Positions 7,965 through 17,389 of a DNA stretch of 64,000 bases are shown here, piece after piece. The stretch's first letter is position 1; every line of letters begins with the position of its first letter. The translations under genes were made by a program, and so were the position numbers. Below the pieces are notes generated by a model. That model saw only the letters and a list, made by a program, of their open reading frames with translations. It searched no databases and was not told the DNA's origin. The DNA comes from JBCCFW01 sp039029535 (lineage in GTDB: Bacteria > Acidobacteriota > JBCCFW01), in NCBI GenBank assembly GCA_039029535.1, contig JBCCFW010000010.1, forward strand, positions 34,016 through 98,015. Reading direction: 5' to 3'.

Positions 7965-9157
7965 TCGCCCAGAAACCCCAAGGCCACGCTCGCGTGCACG
8001 GCCACTCCAACGGCCATGGCGTCCTCATCGAGCTTCATCCGCGTCGAGTGACAGGGCTCGGCTTGCTCCGGATCGCAGCCTGGGGGCGCAACGCCCAGGA
8101 AAGCCATGGCGCCCGGCGCCCGCTGCAAGACCAGGGAGAAGTCCTCAGCACCCATGATCGGAGCCGGCATCTCGTGGAAGCCGTCGTCGCCCAGCAGGCC
8201 CCGCACGCGATCGCCCACCAAGCCGACGAAACTCGGGTCGTTGATCGTCGCCGGATAACCCGGCGTCAGCGTGACCTCCGCCTTCATCTCGTGCGCGGCC
8301 GCGAAGCTCTCGGCGAGACGGCGAATGCCGGCATGAGCGGTCTCCCGTGACTCCACCGAGAACGATCGCAAGGTGCCGAGCAGGTCGACGCCCTCTGGGA
8401 TGACGTTGTCGGTCGTGCCTGCCGTGATTTTCGTGATGGTCAGCACCACCGGATCGAACGCCGGAATCCGACGGGTCACGAAGGCCTGCAAGGCCGTCAC
8501 GAGCTGACAGGCCGCCGGCATCGGGTCGTTGGCCTGGTGCGGCATGGACGCGTGACCACCGCTGCCCGTGATGGTGATCGAGATGATGTCGTTGGCGGCC
8601 ATGAGCGGACCGCCCCGCGTGCCGATGGTCCCCGAGGCGAGGTTCGGGTAGACGTGCAACGCGAAGGCCGCGTCGTAGGCCCCACCTTCGTCGAGCAGGC
8701 CCTCGGCCAACATGGGCTCCGCACCACCCGGACCTTCCTCGCCGGGCTGGAACATGAAGCGCACCTCGCCAGCCAGGGAGTCTCGATGCTTCGAGAGCAA
8801 CCGCGCCGCCCCCGCGAGCATGGCGGTATGGGCATCGTGACCGCAGGCGTGCATTCGGCCCGCGGTCTTCGAGGCGAACTCGAAGCCGGTGTCCTCGGGC
8901 ATGGGCAGGGCGTCCATGTCGCCGCGGAGGACGATCGACTTGCCTCCCTTCGCGCCCCGCAAGCAGGCAACCACTCCGCTGGTCGTCTCGGAGTGACGCA
9001 GCTCGAGCGGCAGCCCCTCGAGAGCGGCGAGGACCTTCTCCTTGGTCTTCGGCGTCGACAGGCCGAGCTCGGGCTCGGAGTGGATCGCGCGGCGCAGCGC
9101 CACCGTGTCCGGCAGCAGCTCCTTGGCCTCATTCAGCAGCTCTGAGTGCTCCGCCAT
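7961..9157 (-). CDS. M20-family amidohydrolase (hippurate hydrolase/IAA-amino acid hydrolase-like)
   Basis: 398 aa, the family's normal length. Metal-binding blocks are intact: RGDMDALPMPED (80-89), GRMHACGHDAHTAMLAG with C105, H107 and H110, and FQPGEEGPGGAEPML with E140-E141. The dimerisation/lid part carries GSGGHASMPHQANDP, and the last ligand block is APIMGAEDFSLVL. Such enzymes hydrolyse N-acyl or N-aryl amino acids or peptides in the cytosol. The exact substrate is unknown. The Shine-Dalgarno AGGAG lies 9 nt before the ATG. The gene begins 16 nt after the ETF-QO stop. Confidence 0.92.
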   Translation of the reverse strand: MAEHSELLNEAKELLPDTVALRRAIHSEPELGLSTPKTKEKVLAALEGLPLELRHSETTSGVVACLRGAKGGKSIVLRGDMDALPMPEDTGFEFASKTAGRMHACGHDAHTAMLAGAARLLSKHRDSLAGEVRFMFQPGEEGPGGAEPMLAEGLLDEGGAYDAAFALHVYPNLASGTIGTRGGPLMAANDIISITITGSGGHASMPHQANDPMPAACQLVTALQAFVTRRIPAFDPVVLTITKITAGTTDNVIPEGVDLLGTLRSFSVESRETAHAGIRRLAESFAAAHEMKAEVTLTPGYPATINDPSFVGLVGDRVRGLLGDDGFHEMPAPIMGAEDFSLVLQRAPGAMAFLGVAPPGCDPEQAEPCHSTRMKLDEDAMAVGVAVHASVALGFLGE

Positions 9158-9173
9158 GTCTGTCTTCTCCTTC

Positions 9174-10862
9174 TCAGAGACCGAGGTACTTCGGGCCGCC
9201 CTCGTTGGGCGCGCGCCACTCGATGTTCTGGAAGTGGTCGCTGCCCTCGACGTCGCAGGGGTCGACGATGACGCAGGTCCGACAGTGGACGCAGTTGGAG
9301 AAGTTCACCTGGATGGGCGAGCTGGGCTCCGCCGGCTCCTTGAGCTCGTAGACCTGCGCCGGGCAGAAGTGCGTGCAGGGCGCGGTGCCGCCGTGCTTGG
9401 GGATGCAGGTGTCCTGGCAGTGCTCGGGCTCGAGGATCTTGATGTGGCTCGGCTGGTCCTCGCGATGCTCGGTGCCCGAGAGGTGCACGTCGGTCATCTT
9501 GTCGAGGATGACGTTCGGATCGTGGGCGTCCTTGCCCTGACTGCGCAGCGAGAAGTCGGACGTCTTGCCCCACTCCTTCCAGTCCATCGGGTACGACGGT
9601 GCCGACTTCGAGCCGCCGCCGGTGAAGTCGTTGAGCATGGTCTTGGCGAGACCGACGTGGAGGTTGCCGTGGAAGCAGTGCCGGAAGTTCCGATCCCGGT
9701 AGAGGTCTTCCATGATCCAGCTCGCGTCGAGGGCCTCACGGTAGGCGGCGAGCTTGGCCTCGGAGGCGTCCTCGGAGCCGACCGCCTCGAAGGCAGTCTC
9801 GGCCGCGAGCATCCCGCTCTTCATGGCGTAGTGGATGCCCTTGAGCGTGCGGACGTTCACCAGGCCCGCCGAGTCGCCCACGATGAGACAGCCGGCATGA
9901 TGGAGCTTCGGGATGGCGAAGTACCCACCCTCGGGGATCGTCTTCGCGCCGTAAGCCAGCACCTCACCACCGCGGAGGTACTTCTGGAGCAGCGGGTGCT
10001 TCTTGTACTCGTTGAAGACGGCCTGCAGGTCGAGGGCGGGGTTGCCCCACGAGAGACCGAGCACGTAGCCCACCGAGAACTGCCCCTTGCCGAGGTGGTA
10101 GAGCCAGCCTCCGCCGAAGGCGCCCTTGGGCATGGGGAAGCCGAGGGTGTGGATGGAGAAGCCGACGTCGGGATCGATGCCGATCTCCTTGCAGTCGTTC
10201 TTGATGAGCTCCTTCACGCCCAGCGAGTAGATCTGCGGCGCCGCGTCCTTTTTCATGTCCTCAGCGTGCATGAGGTCTTCGGCCAAGGTGCCGTAGGGAC
10301 CCTCGGAGAGGATGGTCACCGTCGCGGTGAGGTCGTAGCCGGGCTCGTGGTTGGCCAGGGGCTGACCGTCGTGGCCGAGGCCCTTGTCACCCGTGCGGAC
10401 GCCGAGCACCGCACCGTCGTCATCGCGAATGAGCTCGGTCGCGCAGGTGTCGGTGAGGATCATGACGCCGAGCTCCTCCGCCTGCTCGGCCAGCCAGGCG
10501 GCGAACTTCTGGAGCGAGAGGGTGACCTTGCCGTGGTTGTTGTTGACCGGCGGCACGAGGAAGCCCGGGACCTTGATGTGGGTGTTGGCCATCATGTAGT
10601 GAAAGGAATCCCACTCGACCACGGCACCACCGGGGAAGCCGTTGTCGGCGTAGTCCGGCAAGAGCTCCTTCAGCGCCCGCGTGTCCATGACCGCCCCGGA
10701 CATGCAGTGCAGGCCGCACTGGCTGGCCTTCTCGACCACGCCGATCTCGAGCTCCTTCCCCGCCTCGGCGGCGAGCTGGGCCACCCGGATCGCGGCCGAC
10801 AGGCCGGCTGGGCCTCCACCGACGATGAGAACGTCAAAGGGGACGGTTTCGCGCTCGCTCAT
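9174..10862 (-). CDS. Electron transfer flavoprotein-ubiquinone oxidoreductase (ETF-QO)
   Basis: 562 aa. An N-terminal FAD dinucleotide fold (DVLIVGGGPAGLSAAIR) is followed by family blocks such as GLHCMSGAVMDTRALKELLP, ETIPEGG-like KTIPEGGYFAIPKLHHAG and DSAGLVNVRTLKGIHYAMKSG. The C-terminus carries the single 4Fe-4S ferredoxin-like site: C500, C524, C527 and C530 (FSNCVHCRTCVIVDP), then FQNIEWRAPNEGG. The enzyme passes electrons from ETF, produced by fatty-acid and amino-acid dehydrogenases, into the quinone pool at the inner membrane. The ETF alpha/beta genes are not in the window. It heads a minus-strand run with the M20, SUKH and VapBC genes. Confidence 0.95.
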   Translation of the reverse strand: MSERETVPFDVLIVGGGPAGLSAAIRVAQLAAEAGKELEIGVVEKASQCGLHCMSGAVMDTRALKELLPDYADNGFPGGAVVEWDSFHYMMANTHIKVPGFLVPPVNNNHGKVTLSLQKFAAWLAEQAEELGVMILTDTCATELIRDDDGAVLGVRTGDKGLGHDGQPLANHEPGYDLTATVTILSEGPYGTLAEDLMHAEDMKKDAAPQIYSLGVKELIKNDCKEIGIDPDVGFSIHTLGFPMPKGAFGGGWLYHLGKGQFSVGYVLGLSWGNPALDLQAVFNEYKKHPLLQKYLRGGEVLAYGAKTIPEGGYFAIPKLHHAGCLIVGDSAGLVNVRTLKGIHYAMKSGMLAAETAFEAVGSEDASEAKLAAYREALDASWIMEDLYRDRNFRHCFHGNLHVGLAKTMLNDFTGGGSKSAPSYPMDWKEWGKTSDFSLRSQGKDAHDPNVILDKMTDVHLSGTEHREDQPSHIKILEPEHCQDTCIPKHGGTAPCTHFCPAQVYELKEPAEPSSPIQVNFSNCVHCRTCVIVDPCDVEGSDHFQNIEWRAPNEGGPKYLGL

Positions 10863-10980
10863 GACGTGACCTTTCGCCCCGAAATGCGCTCGGGGAGCCG
10901 GGAATCATGTCACGGGCGGCGGGTCCCTCGCGGAGACCTGGGTCCGGCGCTCACGACCCTGCGGGAAAGCCGCGCAGAGC

Positions 10981-13233
10981 TCACTCGTAGCGGACGATCG
11001 CGTCGGTCCCTTCCTTCGAGACACGCAACAGCGGGGCCACCGAGGCGCCCGCGTCACCCACTGCCAGGTAGCAGGTGAGAGCCTCACCAGGCAGGTTGTC
11101 GCGAACCTCCGCCGGCGTCTGGACGAAGGCCGGGAACGGCGCCAGCTCGATGTCGTTCTCGAAGGTGAGCGGGAGCACGCCGTCGGTCCAACCGGGGGAG
11201 GTCGTGGCGGCGGTCGTGCGAAGGATCGTCACGCCGTGCTGCGCCACGAACAGACGACCACCACAGCCGTCGTAACCGAGGAGCAGCTCGCCGTCGGGCC
11301 CGGTCACGAGGTCCAACGCGGTGGAGTGGAGGGAGCGCGAGTCGACCTGCTCGACCGACCAGGTCGACCCGAGCCAGCGACCGAGAACGGGTCCGTCGTC
11401 GACGCTCTGAGCCAGCAGGACCGGCTCGCCGGCCGGCCCGAAGGCCAGCGGTGCTCGCACGGCCCGAGCCGAGACGTACAAGCGCGGGAAGATCTCCCAG
11501 CCACCGTCTCGTTCCCGCGCCAGCCCGTTGAACGTGAAGTTGGCATGAGCGACGTGCAACGCGCCGTCCGGCCCCCACTCCAAGTCGATGTTGATCGGTG
11601 ACACGCTCGGCGTGATGCGCTCGGTCGTCCAGCCCCCGGGACCCCGACGACTGAGCTCCAGGTGCAAGCCGCTGAGCGGCGAGGCGTGCGCGACCAGCGG
11701 TGAGCCGTCGCGATCGAATCCCAGGGCGACGGCCGGATGGTCGAAGACGGTCATCGTGAAGACGTCCTCTTGCTCCCAGCCCCCGGCACCGTCCTCGACG
11801 AGGTAGGTGATCCAGGCGTCGACGCCATCGTTGCGTCGCACGAGCAGGGCGATCTCGCCAGTCGGTGCGATGGCCAGGTACGGCGAGATCATCTGGGTGC
11901 CGGGAAGCACGGCTCGTGTCTCGAGCACGCCCGCGACACGTCGGGCGACGAAGAGCCCGCTGTCCTCGGTCCAGGCGATGACCGGATTGCCCGCGGCATC
12001 GAGCACCATCGGCCGCTCGCCGAGAGCGACACCGGTCGCGACGAGCTGGCTCGTCCACGGCCCGTCGTCCCTCCGCTGAGCCAACACGAGGCGGTCGGGC
12101 TCGAGGTAGCGTGTCACCGCGAGGAGGAAGGTCTCGCCATCGTCATTGACTACGAGCTGCGACAGGCCCAGCTCGGCGTCACCGCCGGGGATCTCGTCCA
12201 CGAAGGTCCCAGAGTCCCAGCGCCAGAGGTGGACGTCGTGATCGACGGGGTCGGTGGCGATGCCGCGACGCGTGCTGCCCCCCACGAGCACCGCTCCGGT
12301 CGAGTCCACGGCCATCGGGGCGGGTCCGAAGAGCCCCGTCACCTCGAAGGAGCTCTCGTTCCACGTGCCGGCCTCTCGTCGGTAGATGCGAGACAAGCCG
12401 TCAGCCGTCACGAAGGGCGTCCCGTCGCCGGCGTGCTCGAGCGAGACCTCCGACAGCTCGCGCACCAGCCGCTCCACGCGATCGGTGGCCCAGCGGGGCC
12501 CGAGGTCCTCGACGAGGTAGAGATCGGGCTCGGTCCAGAGCAAGAGGTTCGGACGTGTCGAGCCCGGTGGATAGTCGAGGTCGACGGCGCGATGACCGGT
12601 CACGCCGGGGTCGAGAGTCTCGAAGGTCCAGGTCGCACCCGTCCAGGTCGCGAGCTCGAGCAAGCGCGTGCGGTCGGGTCCGTAGAGGAAGACGGGGTTG
12701 CCGTCGGAGTCGGTCGTGCCCGCGAGGACCTGCTCCTCGCCCACGCCGAGCTCTTCGTCGAGCCAGTCACTCCCGGACCAGCGCAGCACGCGGACCACGC
12801 CCTCGTCGACGTGAGCGACGAGCGGTGCCCCGGTCGGATCGAAGACCACCTCGATTCCTCCTCGACGCGCAGGGTGCTCCGTCCTCAGCTCGTGGATCTC
12901 CCACTCACCCGCACGCTCCCAGGCCAGCAGGAGCCGGCTGTCACGGCCGTCTTCGAAGACGATGGCGGTGCCACCGGTCGGGTGATGGTCGATGCTGCGG
13001 GTCGCGCCGCAGGCATCGATCACGGGGTCGTGTCGCCAGCCGAGCCCGTCTCTCCGGGCGACGACGAGACGCTTGAGCCCGACCGCGAGAATGGGCGAGT
13101 CGGTGGCGTCGAGCGCGACGAGGGGCGGCTCTCCCCAGGTCGCGTCGTGAGCCGTCTCGCGAACCCACTGCGCGTGGGCGACGGACGCCAGTCCCAGGAA
13201 GAACCACAGCAAGGTGATGACCGAGCAACGCAT
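10981..13233 (-). CDS. Large secreted protein of unknown function, probably a beta-propeller-like fold
   Basis: 750 aa. A clear signal peptide (MRCSVITLLWFFLGLASVAHAQ) is followed by a long sequence of recurring units of the type GxPVFxxGxDRTRLLELATWTG or DGSPLVAHASPLSGLHLELS. In these, a small-residue turn with an Asp precedes a beta strand and a trailing W or R. This resembles BNR/Asp-box-like or other repeat propellers, but no catalytic set is visible. It was not recognised as a named family. The ATG is preceded by a 233-nt upstream spacer with no other gene. Confidence 0.7.
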   Translation of the reverse strand: MRCSVITLLWFFLGLASVAHAQWVRETAHDATWGEPPLVALDATDSPILAVGLKRLVVARRDGLGWRHDPVIDACGATRSIDHHPTGGTAIVFEDGRDSRLLLAWERAGEWEIHELRTEHPARRGGIEVVFDPTGAPLVAHVDEGVVRVLRWSGSDWLDEELGVGEEQVLAGTTDSDGNPVFLYGPDRTRLLELATWTGATWTFETLDPGVTGHRAVDLDYPPGSTRPNLLLWTEPDLYLVEDLGPRWATDRVERLVRELSEVSLEHAGDGTPFVTADGLSRIYRREAGTWNESSFEVTGLFGPAPMAVDSTGAVLVGGSTRRGIATDPVDHDVHLWRWDSGTFVDEIPGGDAELGLSQLVVNDDGETFLLAVTRYLEPDRLVLAQRRDDGPWTSQLVATGVALGERPMVLDAAGNPVIAWTEDSGLFVARRVAGVLETRAVLPGTQMISPYLAIAPTGEIALLVRRNDGVDAWITYLVEDGAGGWEQEDVFTMTVFDHPAVALGFDRDGSPLVAHASPLSGLHLELSRRGPGGWTTERITPSVSPINIDLEWGPDGALHVAHANFTFNGLARERDGGWEIFPRLYVSARAVRAPLAFGPAGEPVLLAQSVDDGPVLGRWLGSTWSVEQVDSRSLHSTALDLVTGPDGELLLGYDGCGGRLFVAQHGVTILRTTAATTSPGWTDGVLPLTFENDIELAPFPAFVQTPAEVRDNLPGEALTCYLAVGDAGASVAPLLRVSKEGTDAIVRYE

Positions 13234-13466
13234 CCCGTGACTCTAACGAGCAGCACCGCTGCTCTGAAGCCACGCCATCCTGAATGCGGAGCGGTCGCAG
13301 GCGTTGCTCCTCGCCACCCACGACCGCTCCGCCATCCGTCGACTCACTCACCGGCCTGCGGGGACGTCGGTGCAGGGTCCCTGCAAGCTGGTGAGCGAGC
13401 CGACGCTCGCTGCGGTGAGGTGCGCCGACTCCCTCCGCCGGCGCACCGTCACCGCTGCCGTGCCGT

Positions 13467-14654
13467 TCATGCCGCCTTCACTCGATCGAGCAGCCGCTCG
13501 TAGACGGTCACGCTGGGCGAGCGACGGGAGAGGAACGGGTGATGACGCTGACAGGAGCGCAGGTGACGCTGGGCGCTGACGCCGTCCTCCTGTTCATGAG
13601 CAAGCGCAGCCAGCTCGACGTGGGTCGCGAAGACGTCGTCGTGCGACAGGTCGCGACCGTGGACGAACATGAGCTGCTCGGCCTGACCGAGGGCGCTGCC
13701 GGCGGCCTTGAGATGACCGAAGCGTCGCTCGATGGCACCGATGGCGCGACGGGCGTCGAGCTCGAGCGCGGGCTCCCCCATCTCGTTCGCTTGCTCGGCG
13801 AGCTGCTCGAGCTGGGTCACGGCGAGGAGGCGGTTGTCGAGGAACGCGTGGAGCTGTGCACGCTGGATCTCGAGGGCGAGGCGACGCTCACCTTCGAGCT
13901 CGTGGAGGAACGAGTCGACCCAGCGGAACGCCTCGCGGATGTCCGCCGCGGCGGCCGGCGCCGGGTCGGCCCAGGCCGCCAGCAGTCGAAAACGGACGCG
14001 GCGTTCCTGGAGCTGACGGGTGACGTCGGTCGGCACCTCGTCGGGGAGACAGCGCTCCGCCTTGTCGACGAGGACCTCCGAAAGAAAGACGTCGCCGGTG
14101 GCACAGCGGACGTCGGCCAGCAGCGAGAAGACCTGGCTCAGCCGCGCGGTGGGCACGTCGCGGTGGAGGAGGCTCTCGAGGATGTCGATGGCCGCCTCGT
14201 TGAGGCCGAGGTAGTGAAGGCAGGCCGCACGCCAGAAGCGCCAGTCGCAGAGGGCCTGGGTGTCGTCGGCCTCGGCGGCGAGCTGCTCGGCGTGGAGGGC
14301 GACGGTCAGCGCGGCCGACCAATCGGAGGCCTTGGCCTCCTGCTCGAAGCGCTCCTCGGCCTGGGCGAGGTCGTCGAGAGTCGGCTCGAGCTGCTGGACG
14401 AAGCGCTTGCTCCGGGTCAGCTCGACGAAGCGACAGACGGGGACGCTGTAGACGGCGGCGAGGGTGGCGAGCGTGTCGAGGGTGGGCTCGACGTAGCCAC
14501 GCTCGGCCTGGCTGAGGGTGGCGATGGAGATGGGAGCACCGAGCTGGTTGAAGGGAGCCTGACGCGAGAGCTTGGCGATCTCGCGGAGGCTGCGGCCGCC
14601 GCGGAGGCGGCGGAGCTCGGCACCGAGGAGCAGGCTGTTGCGGGTGGTCGACAT
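13467..14654 (-). CDS. XRE-family HTH regulator with a C-terminal TPR-like region
   Basis: 395 aa from the ATG at MSTTRNSLLLG, chosen because AGGAG lies 8 nt upstream. An in-frame extension of 30 Arg-rich residues upstream looks non-coding. Residues about 10-75 form a helix-turn-helix: LLGAELRRLRGGRSLREIAKL, then ISIATLSQAERGYVEPTLDT and LATLAAVYSVPVCRFVEL. The remaining 300 residues are helical repeats (FWRAACLHYLGLNEAAIDIL, SLLADVRCATGDVFLSEVLV) like the peptide-sensing TPR domains of Rgg/PlcR-type regulators. It lies downstream of the FGE/MoxR cluster on the same strand, with three palindromes in its upstream region, so it is a candidate regulator of that cluster. Confidence 0.8.
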   Translation of the reverse strand: MSTTRNSLLLGAELRRLRGGRSLREIAKLSRQAPFNQLGAPISIATLSQAERGYVEPTLDTLATLAAVYSVPVCRFVELTRSKRFVQQLEPTLDDLAQAEERFEQEAKASDWSAALTVALHAEQLAAEADDTQALCDWRFWRAACLHYLGLNEAAIDILESLLHRDVPTARLSQVFSLLADVRCATGDVFLSEVLVDKAERCLPDEVPTDVTRQLQERRVRFRLLAAWADPAPAAAADIREAFRWVDSFLHELEGERRLALEIQRAQLHAFLDNRLLAVTQLEQLAEQANEMGEPALELDARRAIGAIERRFGHLKAAGSALGQAEQLMFVHGRDLSHDDVFATHVELAALAHEQEDGVSAQRHLRSCQRHHPFLSRRSPSVTVYERLLDRVKAA

Positions 14655-14850
14655 GGCGTTTCTCCTGAGTCGTGGCCGTTGGCGGCCTTCGTTGCGCTGA
14701 GAATGCGGCGAAGGCCGGGGTCTTCGACGGACCTGAGAGGACACGGGAGGACATCGCGAGTCGAAAGGGGGCGGACCTGCGCGAGACAGCCGTGAGCAGC
14801 GGTTTCGAGGTCATCTCGACGAGAGGCTGGTGGTGGTCCGTGCACTGGAG

Positions 14851-14922
14851 GACCGGTCATCGGGCCGGGGCGGACCTCTCGGAGGACCGGTCGCCCGGTG
14901 GTGGAGTCCGGTGAGACCGGTC
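14851..14922. promoter_or_regulatory. Three copies of the palindrome GACCGGTC, candidate operator array
   Basis: GACCGGTC occurs at 14851-14858, 14885-14892 and 14915-14922 (start-to-start 34 and 30 nt), between the FGE-like gene's stop and the XRE gene. The first two are embedded in a longer shared string, GGAGGACCGGTC. The 8-mer is a perfect palindrome. Three copies in 72 nt near an HTH-regulator gene suggest autoregulatory sites, though they are 197-268 nt from the start codon. Function is inferred. Confidence 0.45.
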
Positions 14923-14932
14923 GGAGGACGCT

Positions 14933-15685
14933 TCAGTCGAAGGCGTCGAGACTCCGGGCGATGCGGAAGCCGGTGCTCTCCGCTCGATAGTCGGGTCCGG
15001 CCGCGTTGCGCCAGGTGGGATCGCCGCAGCCGCGGGGGCTGATCCACCAGCCTCCCTTGATGATGTGGCTGCCGCCGTCGTATTCGACCACCGGGTCGAC
15101 GCGGGGCCCACGCCGAAACCGGCGCTGGTAGCCATCGACGCACCACTCCTCGACGTTGCCGGCCATGTCGTGCAGGCCCCAGCAGCCGGGCTCCTTCTCA
15201 CCGACCGGGTGCGTCGTGAGACCGCTGTTGCCCACCCACCAGGCGTGGTCGTCGATGAGGTCCTCATCGGACACGTCGCCATCGAGCTCCTCGCCCCAGG
15301 CCGCCCGCTCCCACTCGGCCTCGCTGGGCAGTCGGGCAGCGAGCCCTGGGAGTCGGTCGTTGAGGGCACCGAGGAAGACCTGGCAGTCGTCCCAGCTCAC
15401 GCGCTCGACGGGTCGCTCCGGCTCCTTCCACTTGCTGGGGTTCGAGCCCGTCACCACTTCCCAGAGAGCTTGCGTGCAGGGAGTGTCGGCGAGCCAGAAG
15501 CCTCGGGTGAGCGTGACCGGGTTGCGGCCCACGCCGAAGGGGAAGGTCCCGTCGGGGATCCAGCGGAGGGTCTGCTCGACATCTTCGAGCTCGAGGGCAG
15601 CGAAGAGCCCGTGCTCGTCCTCGCCAGACCGGGAGGCCCAGGAGAGAGGTGCCCCACCTGCCCGTCCCTGCTTCTTCCGACTCAT
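14933..15685 (-). CDS. FGE-like (SUMF1/EgtB/PvdO superfamily) protein A
   Basis: 250 aa. The start is the ATG at MSRKKQG, because the upstream in-frame GTG lies inside the Shine-Dalgarno sequence GGAGGAGGAG. The fold markers are in order: LRWIPDGTFPFG, WLADTPCTQALW, RPVERVSWDDCQVF, ARLPSEAEWERAAW, GCWGLHDMAGNVEEWC, HIIKGGWW and STGFRIARS. True formylglycine-generating enzymes use a Cys pair near the last Arg-rich block. Here that region (SPRGCGDPTWRNAA) has only one Cys, so sulfatase-modifying activity is unlikely. The N-terminal piece WASRSGEDEHGLFAALEL is shared with the FGE-like paralogue at 17390-18169, showing that the two are close duplicates. Confidence 0.9.
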   Translation of the reverse strand: MSRKKQGRAGGAPLSWASRSGEDEHGLFAALELEDVEQTLRWIPDGTFPFGVGRNPVTLTRGFWLADTPCTQALWEVVTGSNPSKWKEPERPVERVSWDDCQVFLGALNDRLPGLAARLPSEAEWERAAWGEELDGDVSDEDLIDDHAWWVGNSGLTTHPVGEKEPGCWGLHDMAGNVEEWCVDGYQRRFRRGPRVDPVVEYDGGSHIIKGGWWISPRGCGDPTWRNAAGPDYRAESTGFRIARSLDAFD

Positions 15686-15714
15686 GGGCTCCTCCTCCAC
15701 CGAAGAGCTTGAGT

Positions 15715-17211
15715 CTACCCGCCCTCCACGCCTCGGAGCAGGGCGTCGAAGACCGCGTGGACCTGTCGCTTGCCAGCCTCGTCGACGGGACCGTTCACGG
15801 CCGCAACCGTTGCGACACCCAGCTCAGGCCAGGCTCGGAACGCCACCCAGCATCCCCTCATCGCTCCCTCATCCCCGAAGGAGATCCGTCCGTGTCGCGC
15901 CCACCGCCCGAGGCCGAGGGCCTGATGACTCCAGGGCGTGGCCTGCATCTCCTCGAACTGCGCGGCCGAGACGATCGCCGAGCCTCCCCCAGCCCCCACG
16001 GCATGCTGCAACATCAGACGAGCGAAGTCTTCGAGTGAGAGAGCCAGGTCACCGGCCTGCGCCAAGGAGCCTTCCTCTCCCGTGCCCTCGACGAACCGGG
16101 ACAGCACGCCCTGCTCGTCGAGGACGTGCCCCGAGATCCGGCCGGGACCGGAGGAGGCTGTCTCGATGCCGAGGGGCTCGAGAACACGCCGGGCCGACAG
16201 GGTCTCGTAGGACTCTCCGGTCACCTGCTCGCAGACGTGAGCCAACACGTGATGACCGGCGTTCACCTCGCGCGTCTCGGGCCAACCTTCCTCCGGCGCT
16301 GCGGCCAACAGGACCCGCAGGTAAGCTGCGCGCTGCTCCGTCGGCGTGCTCCGGGAATCGACAACGAGCGCCTTCGCCTCTGCGCTGTTCCTCGAGTGAC
16401 CGACCACGCCCGCCCGATGACGAGCGACCTGGGCGAGCGTGACGGTCTCGTAGGCCGGGTGCAGCGCGAAGACGTCACCGAGTCGGGAGCCCAAGGAGTC
16501 CTCCCAGGAGAGGAGCCCCTCGTCGACCAGACTCGCCACGAGCAGCGCAGTCACCGTCTTGTTGGCCGGACCGAGAAGGAGGGCATCGCTCTGGCGCGCG
16601 CGCTCCGGTCGATCGTTGCGCCGCACGCCGACGACAGCGGCGTCGAGCTCGTCCGCGGAGATCACGGCCAGGGCGACGGCAGGTCGTTGGAGCGTCTCCT
16701 TCAAGTCGCTCGCCAAGCTTGCAGCGTCGGTCGCGGTCAGTCGCGGTGCCCAGTCTTCGGGAGGCGCTGCGGGGGACGCCTGGATCCCGCGGAGACGAGG
16801 CGAGCCGTCGAGGGCGCCGAGGAAGACCCAGGACAGCCAGAGTTCCTCGTCGCCGTTCTCCATGAGGGTGAGCACCTCGAGGTGATGCTGGTCGACCTCC
16901 ACGACGAGAGACCTGGGAAGCGATCCGACCCGCCGTGCCGTGCCGAGATGACTCTCGGTCCAGCCCGCGAGGCCGAGCTGGCTCAGTGCCCCGGGCGTGT
17001 AGGTCTTCTCGAGAAACTCGGCAATGGCCATGGGATCGTCATCGGCGATCGCGACGAAGTACTCCCGAGCCAGAGCGGGAAGCCGCCCGGGCGCGTGCTC
17101 CAGGGGCGGCTGTCCCCAAAGCGTGTCGACCTCGTGGTCGGGGTCGGACGGTGGTGTCATGCAGGCGAGCAGCGGGCCGATGAGCGCGACGAGGAGAGGA
17201 CGGGCCAGCAT
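15715..17211 (-). CDS. Beta-lactamase/serine-hydrolase-fold lipoprotein with ablated active site
   Basis: 498 aa from the ATG at MLARPLLVALIGP, with GGAG 5 nt upstream. A lipoprotein signal ends in L-L-A-C17. Residues 45-150 form an N-terminal domain and about 175-490 follow the class C beta-lactamase/PBP pattern (TVTALLVASLVDEGLLSWED, VTLAQVARHRAGVVGH, GHHVLAHVCEQVTGESYETL). The SxxK motif reads P215-A-N-K218. The YxN motif reads E315-V-N317. The terminal H-T-G region reads D-E-G (SFGDEGAMRG). All three catalytic motifs are thus lost while the scaffold is kept. A binding or sensing role at the membrane is more likely than hydrolysis. It lies between two FGE-like genes on the same strand, 178 nt below the upstream one. 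Confidence 0.82.
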   Translation of the reverse strand: MLARPLLVALIGPLLACMTPPSDPDHEVDTLWGQPPLEHAPGRLPALAREYFVAIADDDPMAIAEFLEKTYTPGALSQLGLAGWTESHLGTARRVGSLPRSLVVEVDQHHLEVLTLMENGDEELWLSWVFLGALDGSPRLRGIQASPAAPPEDWAPRLTATDAASLASDLKETLQRPAVALAVISADELDAAVVGVRRNDRPERARQSDALLLGPANKTVTALLVASLVDEGLLSWEDSLGSRLGDVFALHPAYETVTLAQVARHRAGVVGHSRNSAEAKALVVDSRSTPTEQRAAYLRVLLAAAPEEGWPETREVNAGHHVLAHVCEQVTGESYETLSARRVLEPLGIETASSGPGRISGHVLDEQGVLSRFVEGTGEEGSLAQAGDLALSLEDFARLMLQHAVGAGGGSAIVSAAQFEEMQATPWSHQALGLGRWARHGRISFGDEGAMRGCWVAFRAWPELGVATVAAVNGPVDEAGKRQVHAVFDALLRGVEGG

Positions 17212-17389
17212 GCGGACTCCGAGCTGGGAAAGCTCGGGGACGGGGGGTGAAGACTGACACGACGGAGGCGGTCTCGGAGTTCCCGAAGACGGCCAGGCAG
17301 CACGGAGGCCGCTGCCGCGGGGTGCGCTCGGCCCGTGACGGATGGCTCCGCCGCCACGCACTGGGCACTCGCCACCCCGACGCAGCCTA

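Noticed and set aside
9042..11078. 678-codon plus-strand frame opposite ETF-QO
   Set aside because: Shadow frame; the minus strand encodes an unmistakable ETF-QO with Fe-S motif.
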